A stretch of DNA of 64,000 bases from Diprion similis (Eukaryota; Arthropoda; Insecta; Hymenoptera; Diprionidae). Made by a program: the position numbers and the translations under genes. This document shows, piece by piece, positions 55,959 through 64,000 of this stretch (positions are counted from its first letter, which is position 1; the number at the start of each line of letters is the position of its first letter). The stretch covers positions 6,180,493 through 6,244,492 of the forward strand of contig NC_060115.1 in assembly GCF_021155765.1 (NCBI RefSeq), written 5' to 3'. The notes under the pieces were generated by a model. That model worked only from the letters and a program-made list of their open reading frames with translations. It searched no databases and was not told the origin of the DNA.

Positions 55959-56048
55959 AATTATTAAACTCTGGTGTTTCTTGTCATCGAGTAAAATGAT
56001 CCTGAAAAAAATATAGAATCGGATCAAAAACACCATAGTTTGATAATT
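55959..56048 (+). ncRNA. Candidate pre-miRNA-like hairpin
   Basis: Arms 55959-55981 and 56026-56048 pair at 21 of 23 positions (one G-U) without bulges. An inner GATCC/GGATC stem (55998-56002 with 56021-56025) extends the fold. Total length is about 90 nt. The sequence matches no miRNA I recognise, and the 16-nt one-sided bulge is a weakness. Confidence 0.2.
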
Positions 56049-56729
56049 TCGATCGATTTAGTGGTAAAACGCTTTCTCAAATTCTTGATATCTTAGCCTC
56101 CGTTATTCAAATATCTTGAATTTCATAATTACACTCGTATAGATGATCGTAATTAATTCATCTCCACTCGCATCATTGGCGGTGTAATCACTGTAGACAC
56201 TGGAGATGTTTTTCAAAACGATTTTTGTGCTGTTTGTATCCAAGCTCTGATTCGTGGCTCCAGGTTTTCCCGGATCGAGATAGACGGCGAGCCTATTTTT
56301 CGCCGCAACCCCTATCAGCGTAGGGAATTCCACCCCCTTCGCCTCCCGATTTATTATTATTGCATTTCTTATTTATTTTTATACGCGTGAATACATACGT
56401 GCACGGCTTTCCTCCATTCACCGCGTGCCCGTGACACGAGGCTTTTCCCACCCTTGGATCGAGCTTCAGCTCCCTCGGATGCCTGTTGCATCGAGTTTTC
56501 GCACCCCGCGCTGCTTCGTCTGTCGTCTAGCAACCCTCGGGCGACGCTGTTGCTCTTCGATTTCGGACACAGCGTGTCACATGTTATGTGCAACGGGTCG
56601 CGATTAGAGGTAGGCGAAAATTTTACACCCCATTTATTTCGGCTCTGCAGGGTTGAGGGTCAGATTGTTGACTTCTGCATTTTCGTTTCGCGTTTTGAAT
56701 AATTATTGAATAACGGTTCACGCAAATTA

Positions 56730-56751
56730 GGGGAGGGTGGGGCAAAGTGGG
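56730..56751 (+). repeat. G-quadruplex motif; possible dispersed-repeat copy
   Basis: Four G-runs (GGGG, GGG, GGGG, GGG) with loops of 1, 1 and 6 bases. GGGAGGGTGGGGCAAAGTGGG resembles the G-rich segment at 62990-62960 on the other strand. Confidence 0.6.
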
Positions 56752-57854
56752 AACTCTGAAGTTTTTTAAATAACAAGGGATAAAATTAACCACCTTAACT
56801 TTTTATTAAATATTAATTATTCGGAAATTATAATCACTCTAAACATTTTATTCTGACTTTAGGCATTGTTTTCTTATATTAGCGATTGGAAATCGAATCC
56901 AACAAAAGTTGGATACTGATAGAATATTCCTACGTATCAATACGCAAGTGAAATTTTTTTAGGATTGATATTGCTAAAAGCCATTTTCTGTTAACGAGAT
57001 TGTTATTATTGGTATTTGATTTTCTATTGTTGTATTTACTACATTTGTTCAATGAAAGAAGACCTTAACATCGCTTCATTATTTTGCACCAACGTCAAAT
57101 CATCGTATAAACGAGTCGAATGAAAATGTAGTAGCGACGACCATATCCAAAAATAATATGGTAACACATAACATCCACATATTTTGTAATGGCAATAATA
57201 ATAAAATTTATTTGAATTTTACACTCATAACCATATTGTTCGCGTATCTTTGTCATAAAATAAAAGTTGAAAACAGTATCGAATTCGACGATGAAAAAAA
57301 GCGTGCAATTTTTTTTATTAATACAATTTCTCACTGCGATCGAAAATACGAATGTAAAATGGCGTCAACTCGAGGGGATCTATGCATGGTACATGGATCG
57401 CGGGTTTGCAGTAGTGCTGAGGAGCCCAGGTTCTGCATCGTTGTTAAATCGCGAATCCCTTCTTGACCCTAGTCGTGATATTCGCGGTAAATATCGAAGG
57501 CACACCTGAGTTTGAAGAAAGCGCGACGTGCGCATTGTTCCGGCAACACAATGCAGTCCGCGAATGCATTTCTCTATTTCTCGTACCTTGGCTGCAGCAG
57601 CTCGGTTACCCCGATCTGTATAAAACGTACATACATAAATTCCTACATATACATACGTAAATACATACCTATATGTATATATCTATAATCCACGTGGCTG
57701 AGTGATTATTTTCGTTTTTCTTCACTCCTTACTCACCATTTTATCTGCTTATTTTTTACCTTAGGTATTTTTTTTTATCGTTCTCCACTTCTGTATTTTT
57801 AATCTAGACAAACCTTTTCTACCTATATATATATATATGTATGTGTAGGTGTGT

Positions 57855-57899
57855 TTGCATTGCATTGTATTGCATTGCATTGTATTGTATTGTATTGTG
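57855..57899. repeat. Pentanucleotide repeat (ATTGC/ATTGT)n
   Basis: About nine five-base units alternating between ATTGC and ATTGT. Confidence 0.9.
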
Positions 57900-58091
57900 A
57901 TTTTATAACATATGCACCTATATCGCGGATTTGGATTTCATTCCTGCACATAGCTGACGCCGCGTGTTATACCCGTGAACAACAAGTCGTATTTATCCTA
58001 GGCTATTATTTATTACACCTAGTTTGTTCTGCTGTGTATCGTTGCAAAGCTATAAAGTACAGTTGTACAGTATGCACGGATCGTAAAGGCA

Positions 58092-58288
58092 TGTACACAC
58101 GCGGACGTTAATTCGGAGACGGCTAGGGTTTTCGGCCGAGTCGATTACTACGTTGGTAACCCAGATTCACCCCGCAGTGCCGCCACTACAGTATCCGCCC
58201 GCTATGGGCTGAATCTGCATTACCGACGCACCTAATTGACTCGGCGAAAAAAACTAGCCGTCTCTAAATTAATGTCCACGTGTGTACA
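58092..58288. mobile_element. MITE-like foldback element, about 197 bp
   Basis: The two halves are inverted copies of each other over about 90 bp at roughly 80% identity. The outer arms both begin TGTACACACG and share GAGACGGCTAG, GCCGAGTC, GGTAA and CAGATTCA in the same order, with one single-base indel. There is no coding capacity. This is the layout of a non-autonomous miniature inverted-repeat element. No convincing target-site duplication is seen at the edges I chose, so the ends may be off by a few bases. Confidence 0.7.
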
Positions 58289-59709
58289 CTGTGTACGTAC
58301 AGGAATTAAACTGCCAATTTTTACAACCTTGATCCTAATCAATCATTGTGAGTAAATTTCACCCCAAACACTTTTCACTCCTCGTAGAGTACCTTAGTCG
58401 TGGAAATGAGCTCCTTGGCTTAATTTTGGTCAAGAAAATTGAGGGAGCTTTTTCTGCGATCCTTAAATAGTATCCAGATATTTTTTTTTCAGAGATTTAT
58501 AACTCATATTTAGAGCAAAATATCAAGTTTAGAGTCAATTTCACGAGGTGTGACTCGTTAGAGTTAACTCACATACCTACGTGTAGATGGAAATTCATGA
58601 GAATGGGTTTACGGTTATTTTTTCGGCTTATTTTTATTCCCGGATATTGGAAGGGATGCGAGATTTCCTCGGATTTTTAATACACTTCTCTTTTATTTTT
58701 CTCGGCCGTCTCACCATCCTGTTCTTCTGGAACCCCCCATTTCGACCCCTCGCCATCCCTTTGCTTTTTTCGATCCTCAAAGGTATGATCGGGAATGAGT
58801 ACCTCCCGCTGCTCGAGGAGTGTATAACGATCGTTGAAAATACCGGATCGATACTCGTCCTCTTCGTCAGCTTTTCACGGGGAAGACTATTGTATTCGCC
58901 AAGTTATACACTGCGGATAATGCTGAACGTCGAACCGTCACGTGCTTCTTTTATTCGCTTTAGATCCTTTTTCCTCTCGCAGATCAGTCGATATTTTTTC
59001 ATTCTCTTTCTTCTCTCCTGCCTTGTGAAAATTTTAATTAGGTATAATTAGCTTCACATTTCAGCCGGGCTATATTCGCGGTATTTTATTTAATAAACCA
59101 TCTTTCTTCTACTTCTCGCGGAAGCGCGGAAGAGAAAGAGGAAAGGAAAAGGAAAAGGAAAAATAAGTGTATACAAGGATAATATAAACAGGGACGAAAA
59201 TAAACTGATTATTTTTTTTTCTTACCATCCGTTTGGTAGTTGCAGTTTTTATCGGTATCCATAAATGAAACTTGCAATATCTCCGACTGGCTTGACGCCA
59301 AAATTTGATGCTAATTTAAAAACTGTAATTTCGTATTCCAACCGAAAATCTTTGCTACAGACGGAGTCATATTGACGATAAAATATATATATCTCATAAA
59401 TTCGAGCAATTTTTTCCCAATTTCTTCTATTTTCTTTTCATACGTGCCAGTTGAAGTTACCGATTTTATCACATTTGAAAATTTTTCGTACTGGTATCTA
59501 AAATCGTTTCTATCTTGCGATATTATTGGAGAAAGGATTCTCATGGATGACCATATCGAATTGTTTTCATTGGTTCTAACAAACTCGGAAATTCGAAATT
59601 GGTACAATAATTTAGGCGAAACTTTCGACCGTTCCTTTCAACACGACTCGCAAAACACATTCGAGAAAATCAATTTCGAATAGAATTGCGGTTTTCTGAA
59701 GCAGTTTGT

Positions 59710-59713
<4 letters not shown>

Positions 59714-59769
<56 letters not shown>
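59714..59769. repeat. Long (CT)n microsatellite
   Basis: About twenty-seven uninterrupted CT units, the longest simple repeat in the window. Confidence 0.97.
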
Positions 59770-59770
<1 letters not shown>

Positions 59771-60200
59771 GCAGCGATATTTTTCGTCTTCAATAACGTG
59801 GCTCGGGAAGGGTGTCGCATGTGGGAGTGTCATATATACAAGGGAAGATCTTCCAGAAATGGGAAGATGCCTCGTGTGCGAGGAGATAAACTTGTCGAGA
59901 CCAGATTTTGCGGGTGAGTTTGGAAAAAGAGACACGAGGTTCAGGTTAGGTATATACATATACACGAAGTCTATACCTTACGCACCTTTCTATACCTCGT
60001 AAATTGACGCACATGAGAATATATTCAATAAAATAAAAACGCTGCAGTGCGAAGGTTACCGTCGCTTCCCTTCCCTCCCTCTTTTCCTCCCTCTCGTTCG
60101 TTTTTATTCCCCTATGCAGCGATTCGAATCCCCGAACGACAGGAGACCTCGATCTACGTCCTGCCATGAATCATTTAAAATTTGTCAATTTTCCGAGCCG

Positions 60201-60210
60201 TATATAAAAG
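60201..60210 (+). promoter_or_regulatory. TATA-box-like TATATAAAAG
   Basis: A TATA-like string flanked by GC-rich DNA on its left. No downstream gene is recognised, so it may be chance. Confidence 0.15.
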
Positions 60211-60251
60211 TTGCAGACCAAGGAATGTGCGATCTCCGCGAGTCACGCGTT

Positions 60252-60288
60252 TTATATATATATTTGTATATATATATGTATATATATG
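60252..60288. repeat. Imperfect (TA/TG)n tract
   Basis: TATATA runs interrupted by TTG and TGT. Confidence 0.85.
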
Positions 60289-61138
60289 CGCCCGGATCGA
60301 GGTTGAATATTTGCAATTTTTACGCAAATCCCTCGTCGATTTGAATACAGCGCGGGGCGCGAACTTTGTCAGCCGCGCGATTCCTCTTTTCTCTTTTCTC
60401 TTTTTTCTTCTTTTCTCTTCTCCATTCTTCACTCTCGAACGCCCGTTCTCGCAACTTTCTTTGTACACACCCGCGCGATTTCTTCAGCAACAACCGCAAA
60501 GTGGATCTCGAGGCTAGTTTTTAGAGAAAAGAGACAGTTACTTCCCTCAGTAGTTTAACTTTGTCTCCTCGCGAAAAGTCCCAATTTATTCTATGTAATT
60601 CTTACCGGTGCTGGCCTGGTACAGAAGTCGGGGAAAGATCGAGAGTTTCACTGAATTTCACGAAAGAAGAGAGATCTCCTGCCCTCAAAACTTTGCCAAC
60701 AGGCTGCGGCAATCATGTCTGTGGAAATTCTGAGCAGCCTAGATTTACATATGATAGAAAATTGAATATTCTTTCACGCAGACTCTCAATTTTTCTCACT
60801 TTAGATTCTTAGCACACGCCCGGCTTCGTAATTTCAACCACTTCCCTCGGGCGATTCTTGTTTGAGCTGAATAAGGAAGAGCTGGCTGCTCTTTCATCAA
60901 GATGGATGCATAAGTGTATCTCGTTACTCACCGTCCAGCCGCGTTACCGACATTCAGAGACTTAATGCGTTTTTTTTTTTTTTTTTGCAAACAAACGACA
61001 ATATTTTCTCTCTCATATCGAAGTCACGATGAAAAGATGCTGATTTTTATTTTTATTTTGTCTCTTACACTAATTTAGAAAAAGACAACAATGAACACAA
61101 CTCTGTATACCATTTGTCAGGTTAGTTAAAATCGGTAC

Positions 61139-61150
61139 AGATGGCGCCAC
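61139..61150 (+). promoter_or_regulatory. CTCF-core-like motif AGATGGCGCCAC
   Basis: Matches the AGRKGGCRS core of the CTCF consensus and contains the palindrome TGGCGCCA. It is a single site, and binding is inferred only. Confidence 0.25.
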
Positions 61151-62675
61151 ATTCACGACGTAACGACGTCACTCGGGTCCCTGCCAATCGCGAGCTAGGC
61201 GGGAGATTCGAACGCTGTTATTTCGACAAACGAACAATTTTACCAAACGGTATAATGATTCTGCGCTGACTAATTAGAGAAAATAAAACAAAACAAAGAA
61301 AACGTGAGTCTGGTGCTTGGCAAACTCGGTTTAGCTTCGGTATAACTTGAGACTGTCTTATCTTACTACTTGGAGACGTTATATAGCGGCATGTTTACAG
61401 TCAGATATTGCACTCGCGAATCTTCGGTAGGAGTTTCCGCGAATATATTTTAGCGCTGAACACACACGAGAAGTTGGTAAATATAATAATAATGTTGCGT
61501 AGCATTTTCGTGTAAGAAGTTACAAGACGGATTGTAATAAGTAGCCCAGAATCTCTGGTTGGTATATATCTGTCATATATTTGCTTCAGAATTTCTTACC
61601 TGAATTTCCTTCGCCATTGCCCGGCTACTCGTTCACGGTTTCACCTCTCTTCCGTAAGCTTTCACGTTTGATCTTTCCCCCGGTTCCTCATACCAGCCGA
61701 CTTATTCCGTTTTGAAATTTTCATCAAACGTTTAGCCGGTTACAATATGGCGCGCTGGCTACAGGAATTGCCCCGAAGGCATGGAGGGAGGGACTGGATG
61801 GGGATTGTATAAAATACACGCATGCTGACTGCCGGCAAATCCAATTATAAGATATGTACTTTATGTACTTCTTCCGACCGTCGTTGCTTGTGTATAATAC
61901 TCTCGGCTTTTGAAAATAATCAAAAATGATCTACTTACTTGAAAGTACCTACGGCTTAATCAAATACGCAGAATATTGTAATTACGCGCCGATTTTAAAA
62001 TCACGATGTAAGTATGCAAGTTTCGAAATCTGGTCAACATTTTTTTTTTATCAAAATATTAATGATTCAAAAAAAAAAATTTCGTTCCTCCCAACAAGTT
62101 TGTCTCACGATAATGAAACCTCTGGTATTTAAACTATTCAATCTTTGCTTCATTTTGATCATCCAAGCTGCGTGATTATCTTCAGAAGTATGAAATGAAG
62201 AATAGATAAAAAAAAAAATTATAAGGGAGAGAGACGGAGAGAAAAAAATAGAAATAAAGAATCATGACGAAAGGATTGAAATTTAAGGTAAAATTATGGA
62301 AAACTATGACAGCTGATGCCTTTAAACTTCGGGGGAATTCCGCAGGCGCTGAAAGCTTCGCTGAACTTGTTTCCGGTCGTCGACATCCGGCTTATTTCCT
62401 GGAAACGAGCCACTCGCCCCCGTACGATTATGCGAATGCGATCGTTATGTACATTTTACTCACTTTCGAGTTAATAATAAATTATATTTCACGAGTGCTT
62501 TGCGCTCGTAGATCTGCTGGGTTTGCAATTAATTGATGCTGTGCAAGTCCGAGCTCGAAAAACGAAGCTCATGCAGTGTCGGAGCCGAGTTGTTAAGATA
62601 TCAATTATAACATCGATGATTCAGAAAAATTTCATTCTTATAAAATGAATTTCCCTCTACGGTTTCAAGATTTGA

Positions 62676-62692
62676 TGTGTGTGTGTGTGTGT
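62676..62692. repeat. (TG)n microsatellite
   Basis: About eight TG units, 32 bp left of a long G run. Confidence 0.9.
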
Positions 62693-62723
62693 CTGTTTTT
62701 TCGTCTCTTCGAATGAGCGATTT

Positions 62724-62747
62724 GGGGAGGGGGGGGGGGGGGGGGGG
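62724..62747. repeat. Poly(G) run
   Basis: Twenty-three G in twenty-four bases (one A). Possible assembly length uncertainty. Confidence 0.9.
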
Positions 62748-63579
62748 TACTTAAAGAAATACTTAGTTTTCGAGGACTCAAACACGTTAAAACTTTTTTT
62801 CATTTTAATTGTAACCAAAGAGAATAAAAATAATTTTCAAATGTCAGGGAAGAATATTATTTTTTGAAAGTTCAAAATAATGCTCAATAATGTTTATAGA
62901 AGTCATTTTTGACTATTTACTAAACATTTTGAAGAACAAAAGTTTTTATAAAATTTTAAGGGCACCCCATTTTACCACCCCTCCCCCCATATATCGTTTG
63001 ATCAAGTGTTTTATCATAAAATAACTGTCGAAGACGGTGAATGTGGATAAAAATCGATGTGAACAGCAAGAGATATTGCTCAAACATTTTATTGAAATTA
63101 CACCGAGGCTTTTACGAGCTTTTTTAATCGATTTTTTTCAATCACGTTCTACGTGATCTTAGTTTAATCCGCGAACACATTTTTCCCCTCCGACATTTTT
63201 TTGCCTCTTACAAAAAAATGCGCGTCGAGGAATGTGGCGTAGGTCGATTGGGATTTGTTAAAAAGAATTATTCAAATGAAATTATTTTATGTAGGGTCCG
63301 ATAATATTTGAATATTTTACCTTTCAATTCGAAGGCGATTTCTCTCGTCGCTGTTATAGAAATTCCCGTAGCATGTAATTGTCTGCATAAGACTTAATAC
63401 ATTCATCCATAATATGCTTAACTTATAAGTTTGAACTTAATTATCACACATGAATTTAAATGTTGATGTGTATTCTCCAATCTACTATTTTGTAGAAAAG
63501 AATAAACTTGATAATATCCTGAAAGGTGAGAAAAAGAAACGGTTAAACCGATCGTATATAAATCAAGTTTCCAGGTTGT

Positions 63580-63960
63580 CGGGCGCTTGGCGAACTGCGA
63601 TAATATCCGCGCCACGCTGGCCGAATTTTCAACTAACCGCGAATTTCGCTCTGGGGCGTCGTTCCTAAGTGATTACGGGGGTTTGTATCTTTCGGCCCGG
63701 GGTGGCAGCCACCCTTTGCTCTACCTTATCGGCCCAGTCACGTACAGCGGGGAATCCCCTACCCGACGATCTCCCCCCTCCTCGGCACCCTTCAACCCTT
63801 TCAAGCCTTCCAACCGCCCGGCGTCCGGCGTCGCGACGTCACGTGTGCAATCCTACGCTAATTTCCTTTTCACTTATATCCACCAGTCGTCGTAGACGCG
63901 TCGTCGTCGTCTATAATTTACACCCTGCCCGATAAATTCTCGTTTCCTATTACCTCCAGG
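63580..63960. promoter_or_regulatory. CpG-richer patch at the right edge
   Basis: Rich in CpG and C-runs relative to its surroundings, with frames open on the plus strand because stops are rare. It could be a promoter or exon of a gene beyond the window. Confidence 0.25.
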
Positions 63961-64000
63961 GCGTCGTTTATGCACCGTAAGTAACTGCAGTGAAATGGTA

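Larger units (their letters stand above)
51710..58091. other. Gene-free region right of the candidate exon
   Basis: About 6.4 kb with no supported gene. It contains TC, TA, A and pentanucleotide repeats, a G-quadruplex motif at 56730-56751 and a pre-miRNA-like hairpin at 55959-56048, each listed separately. Confidence 0.55.
58289..64000. other. Gene-free right end of window
   Basis: About 5.7 kb without a supported gene. It contains simple repeats (59.7, 60.25, 62.68 and 62.72 kb), a CTCF-like motif at 61139-61150, and a CpG-richer patch at 63.58-63.96 kb. A 154-codon hydrophobic frame at 58587-59051 is not supported as a gene. Confidence 0.5.

Noticed and set aside
58587-59051. 154-codon plus-strand frame, hydrophobic, longest in the desert
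   Set aside because: No domain, no splice context, T-rich composition typical of chance; not supported as a gene.
60100-60170. tRNA-like string with a T-arm resemblance (ATTCGAATC)
   Set aside because: No matching acceptor or anticodon stems could be built on either strand.

Overview
The window is animal nuclear DNA. Its genes have spliced exons with GT-AG introns of about 70-450 bp, AATAAA polyadenylation signals, microsatellites, and mitochondrial, DNA-repair and vesicle-trafficking genes. Protein similarity (MADF-BESS factor, Pak3-like kinase, REP, HPF1 with a PBZ finger) points to an insect. A hymenopteran, perhaps a sawfly, is my best guess, but that is inference.

The left 37 kb is gene-dense and holds ten genes, all reconstructed here exon by exon. 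They are AIFM1 (3' end only, +), TBC1D32/broad-minded (-), TBCK (-), a PDHX-type E3-binding protein (+), a Pak3-like kinase (-), SDHAF2 (+), BLM RecQ helicase (-), a MADF-BESS factor (+), Rab escort protein CHM/REP (-) and HPF1 (+). Apart from the tandem TBC1D32/TBCK pair the strands alternate strictly. This gives four head-to-head pairs separated by 0.6-1.0 kb and four tail-to-tail pairs. For the nine complete genes the spliced length is an exact multiple of three with one open frame.

Functional themes are mitochondrial metabolism and cell death (AIFM1, PDHX, SDHAF2), DNA damage (BLM, HPF1), Rab and TBC trafficking (CHM, TBCK, TBC1D32) and Rho-GTPase kinase signalling (Pak). The most notable gene-level observation is that the PDHX-like gene carries two lipoyl domains. 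These look like a tandem duplication of a two-exon unit, while the acyltransferase histidine is lost.

The right 27 kb (about 37.2-64.0 kb) has no recognisable coding gene. It holds GC-rich, G-quadruplex-prone patches, two exon-like blocks with good splice sites (45.06-45.44 and 51.49-51.71 kb) and many simple repeats. It also holds a clear MITE-like foldback (58.09-58.29 kb), a degenerate foldback at 42.79-42.96 kb, a pre-miRNA-like hairpin at 55.96-56.05 kb, and a cluster of ATCGATT-type sites near 49.3-49.9 kb. It is best read as the regulatory or long-intron domain of a large gene lying mostly outside the window. I did not find an unmistakable new biological system.
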